Source: Hermatobates lingyangjiaoensis
Taxonomy: Eukaryota > Arthropoda > Insecta > Hemiptera > Hermatobatidae
DNA length: 64,000 nt
Direction: 5' to 3'
Assembly: GCA_026182355.1 (NCBI GenBank)
Contig: JAPFBL010000321.1
Location: 277,001 to 341,000 of the forward strand
A program made the translations under genes and the position numbers. The notes beneath the pieces are model-generated. The model had not been told where the DNA came from. It saw only the letters and a list, made by a program, of their open reading frames with translations, and did no database searches. This document shows, in pieces, positions 34,936 to 41,475 of this stretch (position 1 is its first letter; the number at the start of each line of letters is the position of its first letter).

Positions 34936-37900
34936 CACAAAAGGGGTTCTTGAGGATTTTGGTCATAAACATACAACTCCTGATTATATGCTGACGTTTT
35001 GCAAAAGTTGTTTAGCATTTTCAACTTTTTCTTTTTTAGCATGTTAATGTAGGCTATAGAAGAACAGTCTGTTTTCACGAATCTTTTATGTGGGCACTTT
35101 TTATTTTACTATTTCTAGTGTGAGTGAAATATCATATGATTGTACAAGTGTAATTTAATAAACAGTTATTTATAATAGAAGTAATATTTGAGTGTATTTG
35201 AATGATTATTTCTTGCAGGGCGGCAGTCCAAGCCATGCATCCTCCAGGTCAACCAATCATTGTCTTTCGACCTGATGTGGCCTTATCCAATGAAAAAGAT
35301 GAAACATATAGAGGCTCCATGACTAACTATGACGAACTATCCATTTGGATGCACGACAGATGTGTTCCTCTTGTAAGGGAGATCACTTTTGAAAATGCCG
35401 AAGAACTTACTGAAGAAGGACTTCCATTCCTTATCCTTTTCCACAGGCCTGGAGACACTGACACCATAAGGCTGTTCAAGGATGTTTGTTCTCACGAATT
35501 ACTCTCTGAAAAACGTTTGTATAGAATAATCATCCTCTTTGCTTTTTCACTAACTTTTTTTTTTAAATTATTCTGTTGAAACAATGGTGGGTGGAATTGT
35601 TTTTTTCTGTTTTCTTGTTACTACCAACAGTGTTTCCTATTAAAGGCAAATGTTGCCAAGATAGCGAAATATGCACCAAAATAAGATTCTTCCTCATTTC
35701 CCTAGAGACTTATCTTTTCTCTATATGATCAAATCACAATAAGGAATGGGAAAACAAGACTAAGATCTTTCAACCGTAACAAGCGGTCTTCGTCAGAGTC
35801 AAAAACCCAACTGAACACTAGATGCAGAAAACATCTGGTGAGGAGTTGAGGAGAGTGGGAGGGAAGAGTGGTATTTTAAAAGGGTGAAAGCGCAGGAAAG
35901 GACTAATGTCCAGAAAGGGATGTTTGGGGAAACAAAGGAGTACAGTAAGGAAAAGTAAAAAACTATCCGCTAGCTGTCAACCCTCTTTGAAGAGGCTATT
36001 GCTCTCGTGACGAAAGTATCAAGTTTGAAGATATCTATATATATAATCTATATATATAATCATTTCTGGACCCTGTGTTTCTAACATACAGATAGAACGG
36101 GACCCTGTGTTTCGAACATACAGATAGAACGGGACCCTGTATTTCGAACCTACAGATGGAACAGACCCTGTATTTCGAACATACAAATGGAACAGGACAC
36201 ACTATTTCGAACATACGGATAGAATGGGACTCTGTTTCGAACATACAGATGGAACAGGACCCTGTATTTCATACATACCGATAGAACGGGATTCTGAGTT
36301 TCGTACGTACAGATGTAACGGGACCCTGTATTTCGAACATACAGATAGAACGGGACTCTGTGTTTCGAACATAGAGTTAGAACAGCACTCTGTGTTTCGA
36401 CCATACAGATGGAACAGGACCCTGTATTTCGAACATACAGATAGAAGGGGACCCTGTATTTCGAACATACAGATGGAACGGGACCCTGTATTTCGATCAT
36501 ACAGATGGAACAGGACCCTGTATTCGAACATACAGATAGAAGGGGACCCTGTATTTTGAACATACAGATGGAACGGGACCCTGTATTTCGAACATACAGA
36601 TGGAATGGGACCCTGTATTTCGAACCTACAGATGAATCAGGACTCTGTGTTTCGAAAATACAGATGGAACAGGACCCTGAATTTTGAACATACAGATAAG
36701 AAGAAAGTTACACTGGCTTGCACACGATGTAGGCGGGTCTAGATAAAAGAACAATAAGCTCAAAAACTTATTTTTTTTCTTAAGAAATGATAGTTTGGTA
36801 AACAAGCCGGCCAAGTTGATCATTGCAGTGTTCCTAACTTATATATTGAATAGACTGCAGTGACTATCTCACGAGATAACACACAAAACTGAAAGAAATT
36901 GGCCCTTCATGATACCACACAATAAACATTCTGAATTGCTAGTCCTAAATTTCACCCAACTCAAGTAAGTTATACAAGCATATAAAGAATCCAATGAATA
37001 AATATAACTTACAATTGATAATTTATCCTCCAAGGTGCATAAAATAATTTATATACAAATAGTGGATGATTCTTATATACCAATTTAAGAATGTTAAATT
37101 CTCTCTGTGCCCAGTGATACCAAGTTAGAGAAAAAAAAATACCCTAAAATAGGTCATATTGCATTGCATATTGTATTTCATATTGCAAGAACCAGATATC
37201 TTAAATATCTGTCTGTCAGTAACTGACCAAGAATGCAGAAACTGTGCAATCAGTTATTGTTTGGTATTTACATTTTTTTGTGAAAAGTCTCGACATAATA
37301 TTTTGTAATAACAAAGTGTTACGAACATTTAGGTTGTATAAAACTTTCTTTATGGGGACATTCTTTAGTAATTTTCTCAAAATTATGAAGGATTAACTGA
37401 CCTATCGAGGTAAGAAACTGGCCTGCTGAAGCTATTATCCCAAGTCCCCAGGAAAGGTGAACATAGTTACATATGGACGTCTGCATTTTTTATTTTAAAA
37501 AGTTAAATTAATTCTTACCTCAGAGAACTATCTAATGGGATGATGGCTCTCATTTTTGAGGACTCTTATTTAATATACTGCTAACTTTTTTAGAGTTTGT
37601 ATTTGGTATTTCTTATTGAATATAACATATCTCACAGCATACTGTTTACTAGCCTCAATCTAAGGTGTTGTGCGATCCGTGCCGAAGGATGAATGATACA
37701 GGGGTTACTGTATTATACACGGAGCCTTAAGGGTTCCAGGCGACCCCTTTGAGTAAATAGCCTTACTCCGGTATGCGGTGCTCTGCCGTAGCGGACAAAC
37801 TACTACCGATAGGGATACAGGGATTTTCCCCTGAATGATACTAAAGAGAGGAAAGTCCGGAGACCATCCTCCGGAAGCGCTGAGGGTCCAATAGCGCTAA

Positions 37901-38670
37901 CTAGCGGGAGCCAACCTTCCACAAGTGCACCTAAGGACCTGAAGAAGGAGAAAGGAAGTTACTTTCTCCTGAAACATAGAGAGTCTGAATGGACATTATC
38001 AATGATGGTTTATGCAGATACTGCAAAGAGGAAGGAACACCGTTGCACCTGCTGACTGACTGTAAGGCAACTTTGCTGCACAGAGGTAGGTGCTTTGGGA
38101 CACTCAACAAACCATAGAAAAACTTTTACTGCTGGAACCAGCAAAAGTGCCGAGCTTCTTGGAAGCGTTGAAGCTAACTGCTGGGGTACTTTAGTACAGA
38201 AGAGGGGAAGTACAATAGTTTTTTTTTAAGATTCAGTGCTATAGTCACCCTCAAATAATAATAATACAGTTTACTATATCATATCAATACAACTGGTTCT
38301 TTCTAATCACTTGTGATTTTTATTTTCAGAAAATATAAACTTTTTAACGGCTGATGGTGAGAAATTTGCTCATCCACTCCATCATTTGGGAAAGTCGACC
38401 TCCGACCTGCCTCTTATTGCCATTGACAGTTTCCGACATATGTATCTATTCCCTGATGTCAAACAAATGGATGTTCCTGGAAAACTAAAACATTTCATAC
38501 ACGACTTATATTCAGGCAAACTTCACAGAGAACTCCACTATGGCCCAGACCCTAATGATGTTAGATCTTCCGCCGATTCCATCAAAGTACCTACCACACC
38601 TCCAGAGTCGACTTTTAAAAAGTTAGGTCCATCGAAGAACAGGTACACTCTTCTCAAGGACGAGTTGTAG
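16822..38670 (+). CDS. ERP44: ERp44 (endoplasmic reticulum resident protein 44), complete seven-exon gene
   Basis: PDI-family chaperone cycling between ER and early Golgi. It holds clients such as Ero1 oxidases and unassembled secretory proteins through a single active-site cysteine. Coding exons: 16822-16878, 16978-17053, 17124-17279, 17376-17560, 29411-29526, 35219-35514 and 38330-38670. All phases match and the total of 1227 bases gives 408 residues, close to known ERp44 length. Seen: a hydrophobic N-terminal signal, thioredoxin domain a with NFYADWCKFS (CxFS type, catalytic Cys near residue 59), KYPTLKV, REYRGQRS, two further thioredoxin-like domains with CVPLVREITFENAEELTEEGLPFLILFH, the His-rich HPLHHLGK and DSFRHMYLF segments that in human ERp44 bind zinc, and LLKDEL as the ER-retrieval signal. 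Introns 4 to 6 are full of transposons. The first exon is the least certain part. Confidence 0.95.
16978..17053 (+). CDS. ERP44: ERp44 exon 2 (signal end and N-terminus of domain a)
   Basis: Acceptor TTTTTTTTGCAG precedes 16978 and donor GTATTC follows 17053. It encodes ISYICYNPSLCGA then VSLTHSNVDQTL, ending after one base of the Ala codon completed by exon 3. VSLTHSNVDQTL before AENELVLINFYADW matches the place and style of the ERp44 N-terminal strand and helix. Confidence 0.82.
17124..17279 (+). CDS. ERP44: ERp44 exon 3 (thioredoxin domain a, CKFS active site)
   Basis: Acceptor TTTTTACAG, donor GTAAGC. It encodes AENELVLINFYADWCKFS and continues to VVMAKVDCDRE, ending in phase 1. The CxFS motif lacks the second cysteine of PDI and marks ERp44. 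Confidence 0.95.
17376..17560 (+). CDS. ERP44: ERp44 exon 4 (end of domain a)
   Basis: Acceptor CTTTTTAG, donor GTAAGT. It encodes SSISSRFHITKYPTLKV, then KREYRGQRSSDAFLEFV and DPIQEFDDLDKLKTLD, with the cis-proline KYPTL element of thioredoxin folds. It ends in phase 0 before an intron of about 11.9 kb. Confidence 0.95.
17561..19270. other. start of ERp44 intron 4
   Basis: AT-rich intron. Two blocks around 17990-18170 and 18360-18560 resemble each other (CAGAAACTTAG/GGATTC, ACGAAATA(T/A)ATGTGTTCAACTG), suggesting an old duplication. No gene. Confidence 0.4.
19275..19915. mobile_element. HH-C fold-back element, copy 1
   Basis: Hammerhead-like motifs are minus 19325-19363 and plus 19781-19820, with AAC/GTT stem I, CTGAAGA core and ACGCGT palindrome. 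The plus copy has one extra A after GAA. The loop between the arms is itself a divergent inverted repeat of about 180 bases per arm. Confidence 0.75.
20070..20825. mobile_element. HH-G fold-back element, copy 1 (variant core)
   Basis: Inverted arms of about 300 bases run from GGGGTTCTTGAGGATTTTGG to its complement. Motifs: minus 20133-20171 and plus 20725-20763. In the motif sense: GCC, TTGAAAA, one base, stem GCCAAA/TTTGGC, GAA, ACGT, C, GGC. The 81-codon reading frame at 20192-20434 is arm sequence, not a gene. Confidence 0.75.
21163..21805. mobile_element. HH-C' fold-back element, copy 1, split by HH-B
   Basis: Outer arms carry the motifs minus 21254-21292 and plus 21704-21743 (CTGAGGA core, ACGCGT palindrome). 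An HH-B element at 21355-21640 lies inside its loop, so this is a nested insertion. The end module occurs at 21163-21202 in reverse orientation. Confidence 0.75.
21355..21640. mobile_element. HH-B fold-back element, copy 2 (nested)
   Basis: Arms begin CTGAGGTAAAATGGATAAAC. Motifs: minus 21404-21442 (intact core TCATCAG, ACGCGT, stem I TTC/GAA) and plus 21508-21546 (ATGCGT, one change in the palindrome). The end module GAGTAAATACCACAC is at 21599-21640. This is one of the best preserved pairs. Confidence 0.82.
22178..22520. mobile_element. HH-C fold-back element, copy 2
   Basis: Motifs: minus 22269-22307 and plus 22416-22454. The palindrome is decayed (ACGGGT, ACCCTT), so the copy is old. A divergent end module (TGCAATCTATTATAGTG) is at 22178-22210. 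Confidence 0.7.
22672..22940 (-). mobile_element. HH-C' element, copy 2, single arm
   Basis: Minus motif 22722-22760 (core TCCTCAG in reverse, ACGCGT). The opposite arm is lost, and the end module is at 22891-22935. Confidence 0.7.
23060..23580. other. ERp44 intron 4 segment, unclassified
   Basis: No gene. Several short C+G-richer stretches (23160-23390) with no open frame. Confidence 0.3.
23585..23855 (-). repeat. dispersed repeat R3, reverse partial copy
   Basis: Reverse complement of 3420-3680 and of 28500-28770. It abuts the R4 repeat at 23862. Confidence 0.6.
23862..25495 (+). repeat. R4 repeat, full copy B
   Basis: The left end ACTTTACTATAAGTAAAGT is a perfect palindrome, and the right end is TTATAGTAAAGTAGGGTG. 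Very similar to copy A, with a shorter GT microsatellite near 23964 and an inserted TTATTATTATT run near 24882. The minus frame at 25112-25303 matches that of copy A but shifts frame in the middle, which argues against recent selection on a protein. Confidence 0.75.
25570..25825. mobile_element. HH-C fold-back element, copy 3 (short loop)
   Basis: Motifs: minus 25631-25669 and plus 25696-25734, separated by under 30 bases. Both keep the ACGCGT palindrome, and the plus copy keeps the AAC/GTT stem I. Best-preserved HH-C copy, with the end module at 25781-25822. Confidence 0.82.
26030..26140 (-). repeat. HH-I solitary motif
   Basis: Minus motif at 26071-26110: CTGAAGA, stem TCTA/TAGA, GAA, ACGT, T. 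Stem I is weak. No partner arm is seen. Confidence 0.5.
26195..26300 (-). repeat. HH-E fragment
   Basis: Minus strand carries a decayed CTGATGTCGAC...GAAATAT motif (26219-26260) followed by the inner CGAGTC...GGAAGGCAGG spacer seen in the fold-backs at 47.0 and 61.5 kb. Confidence 0.5.
26665..27785. mobile_element. HH-G element, copy 2, interrupted by HH-B
   Basis: Left arm GGTTTTTTTGAGGATTTTTAG and minus motif 26723-26760, with a decayed plus motif near 27345-27380. The right arm is cut after AGGAGTGTTA by an HH-B element and resumes at AGGAGTGTTATTTCTTTGG (27729). The right outer part matches 55500-55610. The minus open frame at 26665-26862 is arm sequence. Confidence 0.65.
27392..27728. 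mobile_element. HH-B fold-back element, copy 3 (nested in HH-G)
   Basis: The end module is at 27392-27430. The minus motif at 27482-27514 has lost the TTTC that encodes GAA and so must be inactive. The plus motif at 27642-27680 is intact except for one stem II change. The loop is an inverted repeat centred near 27578. Confidence 0.78.
28012..28370 (+). repeat. tRNA-derived SINE, copy 2
   Basis: Best copy: TGTCACTCAGTG (A-box-like), GGGTTCGATCTCC (B box), the GAATAAATCTGAGCACGTCG body, GTGTGGTATCACAAAGGGCC and a CCTAACCTAACCT tail. Confidence 0.78.
28480..29060 (+). repeat. dispersed repeat R3, copy 2
   Basis: Collinear with 3380-3990. Lies about 350 bases upstream of ERp44 exon 5. Confidence 0.6.
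29411..29526 (+). CDS. ERP44: ERp44 exon 5 (domain b start)
   Basis: Acceptor GTTTTAG, donor GTAACA. It encodes TKKRIIIGFFDKKGVPEY and ends DDCQFHIGFG, leaving two bases of a codon. GFF, then ASNLKDDCQF, matches the start of the second thioredoxin-like domain. Confidence 0.93.
29642..29695 (+). other. candidate 54-base cassette exon in ERp44 intron 5
   Basis: A 54-base stretch lies between a good acceptor (TTTATTTACAG) and a good donor (CG then GTAAGA). Both edges have the same phase as exons 5 and 6. If included, it adds 18 residues containing LDLHGNQSIFVRNLGPYR without a stop. The family normally joins GFG directly to the exon 6 sequence, and skipping gives the usual length, so it may be an optional exon or chance. 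Confidence 0.3.
29700..30140. other. ERp44 intron 5, unclassified
   Basis: No gene. The 64-codon open frame at 29952-30146 has no known motif and runs into a TA microsatellite. Confidence 0.3.
30150..30360. mobile_element. HH-F fold-back element, copy 1
   Basis: Minus motif 30186-30219 and plus motif 30293-30326. In the motif sense: TCTC, CTGAAGA, C, GGT/ACC around TCAA, GAA, AATT, A, GAGA. The minus copy has every pair intact; the plus copy has one stem II change. The loop carries an inner inverted repeat around 30230-30275. Confidence 0.82.
30419..30451. repeat. (TA)n microsatellite at element boundary
   Basis: About 16 TA units between an HH-F end and the 3' end of a Penelope-like copy. 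Open frames reading YIYIYI across it are artefacts. Confidence 0.9.
30452..30994 (-). mobile_element. Penelope-like element 3' end, 5'-truncated
   Basis: Reverse copy of the 3' end of the element at 59527-60268. It keeps the last 35 or so codons of the GIY-YIG endonuclease (30870-30994), a long T/A-rich 3' untranslated region (30715-30860) and a hammerhead-like motif at 30498-30538 with core CCGATGA. Truncation at 30994 is directly next to TA-rich sequence. Confidence 0.85.
31198..31392. mobile_element. HH-A fold-back element, minimal form
   Basis: Minus motif 31266-31308 and plus motif 31317-31359, with only eight bases between them. The plus motif is a textbook example: GACT, CTGACGA, A, GACCG/CGGTT, GAA, AGATCT, T, AGTC. 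The arms extend to GATTTCACATAAACACGTG on the left; the right arm is cut by a TA run. Confidence 0.85.
31415..31500 (+). repeat. HH-D solitary motif
   Basis: Plus motif 31421-31455: CTGATGA, C, GAAC/GTTC around AACA, GAA, ATAT, T. Stem I is only two pairs. It lies between two (TA)n runs. Confidence 0.6.
31552..31750. mobile_element. HH-A fold-back element with poly-G tract
   Basis: The plus motif 31639-31680 has a CTGAAGA core. The minus partner at 31600-31629 is shortened. A run of about 14 G at 31580-31593 interrupts the left arm. Confidence 0.7.
31763..31982. mobile_element. HH-A fold-back element
   Basis: Motifs: minus 31799-31841 (core CTGGCGA, so A6 is lost) and plus 31869-31911 (core CTGAGGA, all helices intact). 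The inner spacer is about 27 bases. Confidence 0.78.
32190..33165. other. ERp44 intron 5 segment, unclassified
   Basis: Loosely repeated phrases (CTTCTGAGAAATA, TTTGATAGTTTATT and similar at 32770-33000) suggest an old tandem region. No gene. Confidence 0.3.
33165..33300 (-). repeat. HH-H single arm
   Basis: Minus motif 33227-33268. In the motif sense: TGCC, TACGAAA, stem GGTTTT/AAGACC, GAA, ACGT, T, GGCA. The outer part reads CTGAAGAACTGACC as in the other HH-H copies. Confidence 0.65.
33538..33645 (-). repeat. tRNA-derived SINE head, copy 3
   Basis: On the minus strand it gives AGGTTAGCTCAGTGAAC (A box) and GGGGTTCGATCCTC (B box) about 35 bases apart, then TCGATTTATTCAC. This is the clearest tRNA-like head in the window and shows the origin of the SINE family. 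It is not a functional tRNA: no anticodon arm of normal shape is visible. Confidence 0.78.
33780..33975 (-). mobile_element. HH-B single arm, copy 4
   Basis: Minus motif 33833-33877 with intact core TCATCAG and ACGCGT. The arm then continues into a GTATGTATGTTG repeat instead of the opposite arm. Confidence 0.7.
34053..34138 (+). repeat. GATAGAATAGGTGTG repeat arm
   Basis: Nearly identical to 1021-1105. A (TA)n run precedes it, and an HH-H arm follows directly. Confidence 0.6.
34139..34390. mobile_element. HH-H fold-back element
   Basis: Minus motif 34149-34189 (TGCC/GGCA stem I intact) and a truncated plus arm at 34331-34350. The inner part (34190-34330) is an inverted repeat about TTAACTAAG...CTTAGTTAA. 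Confidence 0.7.
34398..34832. mobile_element. HH-J fold-back element with coding arms
   Basis: Two arms of about 215 bases meet near 34614. The centre has decayed hammerhead-like motifs (minus about 34575-34617, plus about 34618-34660; CTGAAGA, GACTGA, ACGTT). Unlike the other families, the arms contain protein-like sequence: plus strand 34705-34860 reads SFGELMYVLP then FNKTCLNEGLLPKYTN. Confidence 0.65.
34699..34870 (+). pseudogene. probable Penelope-like ORF N-terminal remnant
   Basis: About 55 residues: NESFGELMYVLPERLKTKFK, KLDKLNRKRTNMKIGILF, then CLNEGLLPKYTN, broken by (TA)n. A basic segment followed by Cys and LLPK resembles the start of Penelope-like proteins. A related frame lies at 47163-47351 (minus). 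Tentative, by style rather than by a search. Confidence 0.4.
34864..34932. repeat. (TA)n microsatellite
   Basis: Interrupted TA run between the HH-J and HH-G remnants. Confidence 0.9.
34935..35035 (-). repeat. HH-G single arm
   Basis: Minus motif 34990-35026, decayed (the GAA position reads CAA). The outer arm GGGGTTCTTGAGGATTTTGG matches 20091. Confidence 0.6.
35219..35514 (+). CDS. ERP44: ERp44 exon 6 (domains b and b')
   Basis: Acceptor TTTCTTGCAG; donor GTTTGT is weak but phase-correct. It encodes AVQAMHPPGQPIIVFRPD and CVPLVREITFENAEELTEEG, then LPFLILFH, ending LLSEK plus one base. This is the most conserved block of ERp44. The intron before it holds Penelope-derived repeats up to about 200 bases from the acceptor. 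Confidence 0.95.
35726..36040 (-). mobile_element. HH-A single arm, long form
   Basis: Minus motif 35758-35800 is intact (GACT/AGTC, TCGTCAG, AGATCT). The inner region 35801-35950 matches 2070-2215, so both descend from a longer parent. It ends at a TA run by the minisatellite. Confidence 0.75.
36060..36715. repeat. 32-base minisatellite, about 20 units
   Basis: Unit GACCCTGTATTTCGAACATA plus CAGATGGAACGG, with single-base and small-indel variants, in ERp44 intron 6. Since 32 is not a multiple of three and the unit lacks stops in most frames, long open frames appear on both strands; these are not genes. Confidence 0.93.
36720..37235. other. ERp44 intron 6 segment
   Basis: Includes a reverse SINE 3' fragment at about 36900-36970 (GATACCACACAATAAACATT, ACCCAACTCAAGT). 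Otherwise unclassified. Confidence 0.45.
37676..37988 (+). repeat. LINE-linked repeat R2, copy 2, with hammerhead-like motif
   Basis: Relative of 2836-3180. At 37935-37985: CTGAAGA directly followed by AGGAGAAAG, a seven-base loop and CTTTCTCCT (nine perfect pairs), then GAAACAT. Here stem II abuts the core, as in standard hammerheads. A CCHC-encoding LINE end follows at once. Confidence 0.55.
37989..38117 (+). pseudogene. non-LTR retrotransposon C-terminal CCHC knuckle
   Basis: Forty-two codons with DGLCRYCKEEGTPLHLLTDC and LLHRGRCFG. The pattern CxxC...H...C before RxxxFG is the C-terminal knuckle of Jockey/R1-like LINE proteins. An in-frame stop lies just before it, and the reverse transcriptase is missing. 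It is 5'-truncated. Confidence 0.75.
38118..38275 (+). repeat. LINE 3' untranslated tail
   Basis: Ends GTACAATAGTTTTT...GTCACCCTCAAATAATAATAA. The same tail without its coding part is found at 48130-48224. It ends about 55 bases upstream of ERp44 exon 7. Confidence 0.7.
38330..38670 (+). CDS. ERP44: ERp44 exon 7 (C-terminal domain, KDEL)
   Basis: Acceptor TTTTCAG. It encodes NINFLTADGEKFAHPLHHLG, LIAIDSFRHMYLFPDV, KLHRELHYGPDPND and the flexible C-terminal tail TPPESTFKKLGPSKNRYTLL ending in KDEL, with TAG at 38668. KDEL is the retrieval signal read by KDEL receptors; human ERp44 has RDEL. Confidence 0.95.
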
Positions 38671-38920
38671 TCATCTCCAGTGCTCAATCTCACATGTAAG
38701 CTCGCAATTTTATTTTACAATAGAATAATATATACAACTTGTGGTTTTTTTTTTTCATCAGAAGTTAATATAAATATGAATAACATTGTATAAATCCAGG
38801 TTGTGGATTAGGAGGTGCAACGTTTTTTTAGTTTTAGTAATGGGAATAAGAATCGGTGAAAATTTATCGACTCCTCTAAGATATATTACTTAATTTATAG
38901 AAAGGAAAAACACAAATAAA
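38671..38920 (+). other. ERp44 3' flank or 3' untranslated region
   Basis: Follows the TAG of exon 7. AATAGAATAATATA near 38718 and AATATAAATATGAATAA near 38768 are loose poly(A)-signal candidates; none is decisive. Confidence 0.4.
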
Positions 38921-40170
38921 GGCATGCAAAATTCATTGAGTCTTGCATGTCTTTATTCATGTGTTTCACTTTGTTATTTAGCTGGTAGTCCTTTACACAT
39001 TTTACTTTTCTTTATTTATGTGTTTGCTTTTACTTTACTGCCTTTATTTATGTGTTTACTTTGTTATATAGCTGGTAGTCCTTTACACATGTTACTTTCC
39101 TTTATTTATGTGTTTGCTTTTACTTTACTGCCTTTATTTATGTGTTTACTTTGTTATTTAGCTAGTAGTCCTTTAAACATTTTACGTTCCTTTACTTTAC
39201 TACCTTTATTTATGTGTTTCATTTTGTTATTTAGCTGGTAATCCATTACACCTTTTACTTTTCTTTATTTATGTGTTTACTTTTACTTTACTGCCTTTAT
39301 TTATGTGTTTCACTTTATTATTTAGCTAGTAGTCCTTTACACATTTTACTTTCCTTTATTTATGTGTTTCACTTTGTTATTTAACTAGTAGTCCTTTACA
39401 CATTTTACTTTCCTTTATTTATGTGTTTACTTTTACTTTACTGCCTTTATTTATGTGTTTCATTTTGTTATTTAGCTGGTAATCCATTACACCTTTTACT
39501 TTTCTTTATTTATGTGTTTACTTTTACTTTACTGCCTTTATTTATGTGTTTCACTTTATTATTTAGCTAGTAGTCCTTTACACATTTTACTTTCCTTTAT
39601 TTATGTGTTTCACTTTGTTATTTAACTAGTAGTCCTTTACACATTTTACTTTCCTTTATTTATGTGTTTACTTTTACTTTACTGCCTTTATTTATGTGTT
39701 TCATTTTGTTATTTAGCTGGTAATCCATTACACCTTTTACTTTTCTTTATTTATGTGTTTACTTTTACTTTACTGCCTTTATTTATGTGTTTCATTTTGT
39801 TATTTAGCTGGTAATCCATTACACCTTTTACTTTTCTTTATTTATGTGTTTCTTTACTTTATCTTTTAGTCTTATTTTTAGTCCTTTACTTTTACTTTCT
39901 TTATTTATGTGTTTCACTTTATTATTTAGCTAGTAGTCCTTTACACATTTTACTTTCCTTTATTTATGTGTTTCACTTTATTATTTAGCTAGTAGTCCTT
40001 TACACATTTTACTTTCCTTTATTTATGTGTTTCACTTTGTTATTTAACTAGTAGTCCTTTACACATTTTACTTTCCTTTATTTATGTGTTTACTTTTACT
40101 TTACTGCCTTTATTTATGTGTTTCACTTTGTTATTTAGCTAGTAGTCCTTTACACCTTTTAGTTTTCTTA
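38920..40170. repeat. satellite array, 59- and 32-base units (91-base composite)
   Basis: About 1.25 kb of CTTTATTTATGTGTTTCACT, TTGTTATTTAGCTAGTAGTC and CTTTACACATTTTACTTTCC units alternating with a shorter CTTTATTTATGTGTTTACTT unit. The order and number vary, so higher-order repeats exist. The 105-codon frame at 38924 is satellite sequence. Confidence 0.92.
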
Positions 40171-40449
40171 GGTTTCATTCATAGAAATATATAGATTTCT
40201 TTATTATCTTACATAATAATGTATGAAGACATATATTCTTAAACACAACAAAAGAGGTTGTAAACATAATTTAAGTATTGGTTTTACGTATAAATAGTAA
40301 AAATACTACCTAAAGTTTATTGTTCGTTGAAGGTACATATTGAAGATTGTTGGTGTGCAAACAGCAAAATGTCGTAATAAATATCGGTAACGCACAAGTT
40401 TGTCATATATGGCTACTTTTGATGCAATGATGCTAGCAAATATTTTAAA

Positions 40450-40560
40450 AAACATTCAACGTATTTATCTTCATTAACTGTGTAGTCTGTTATAGTATGG
40501 TATTTACTCATGTTAGGAAAAGTATTAAGTCTCCATACAAAAAAGTTTATTTCAAGAAAC
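40450..40560 (-). repeat. HH-C end module and arm fragment
   Basis: TATAGTATGGTATTTACTCATGTTAGG followed by the CTCCATACAAAAAAGTTTAT arm start. It breaks off before the motif. Confidence 0.6.
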
Positions 40561-40689
40561 TTTTTTTTATGTATTACCAAAAAAAAAACATAATTAATAC
40601 ATTTATGTATTACAAGAAACAACGTATTTATGCTTAATTATGGGTACTTTATTGTAAAATGTTGGCATTCATTAGTTTAAGTAATATTT

Positions 40690-40985
40690 TTATATTATAT
40701 GTGGTTTGAAGCGTCTTCAGGAAAGATACGAGAAGGAAACCAAGCGCACTGGTTCATAGATGGTAGAGGGTCTCCAACCGTCTCTGTACCAGTGCGCTTG
40801 ATTTTCCTCTCTTATCTCTCCTGAAGACGGTTCAAATCGATAATTAGAACATAAGTGCATATTTTTAATTTCTTAATCTGTTTCTTAATTAATTAGTAAT
40901 TAATTTCTTAAAATTTACATATATTTTTTCATCTATGTTTAACTTTATTTGTCCGTTTCAGATCGTATTTTCATCGAAAAATTGT
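40690..40985. mobile_element. HH-F fold-back element, copy 2
   Basis: The plus motif 40817-40849 has TCTC, CTGAAGA, stem II and AATT but GAT for GAA. The minus arm (about 40690-40725) is decayed. The outer right part ends with TTTGTCCGTTTCAGATCGTA, which resembles the outer right end of copy 1 (TTTGTCCGTTTTGGATCGTA). Confidence 0.65.
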
Positions 40986-41272
40986 TAATGTTATTTATGA
41001 GATAGATAATATAAATATCGAACATAACATTAAAAACAGTTTAGTATAGTCTACCGTGTTGAATAATTGCATTTAAAATAAAAATGGATATTTTTTTTTA
41101 TTGCAGTAATAAGAGTAACGAGCCAATATACAAATACTTTTTTTTCAAATAAGTATAAAAAATTTCTTCTTTTATGACCGTTAATGAAAGTCACTATTAT
41201 ATTTTCACATTGACAGGAGCTTTCAAGTTTAAAAATGAAACTGTTTTGTACTTGATAGCTATTATTATATAA

Positions 41273-41475
41273 CAAGATTTCACAATAACTACGTGAAATA
41301 ACAATCAATATTCAAACCACAATAAGAAATCGGAAAAAAAGACTAAGATCTTTCAACCGCAACAAGCTGTCTTGATAAGAGTGAGTGAGTTGGTTTTGAC
41401 TCTGATGAAGACTGCTTGTTACAGTTGAAAGATCTTTTTTCCTATTTCTTATTGGTGGTTTCAACGTTGAGCTAT
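41273..41475. mobile_element. HH-A fold-back element
   Basis: Plus motif 41398-41437 (GACT, CTGATGA, A, GACTG/CAGTT, GAA, AGATCT) and a decayed minus motif 41341-41380. The change CCG to CTG is matched by CGG to CAG on the other side of stem II, a base-pair-preserving change relative to most HH-A copies. Confidence 0.75.

Noticed and set aside
36150..36563. 137-codon frame of repeated YRVPFYLYVRNTGS
   Set aside because: Frame through the 32-base minisatellite, present on both strands.
36060..36715. CRISPR array
   Set aside because: Units are directly adjacent without unique spacers, in a eukaryotic intron. The same applies to the arrays at 7.6, 38.9 and 52.5 kb.
38924..39241. 105-codon hydrophobic frame
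   Set aside because: Satellite repeat; the hydrophobicity is due to T-rich codons.
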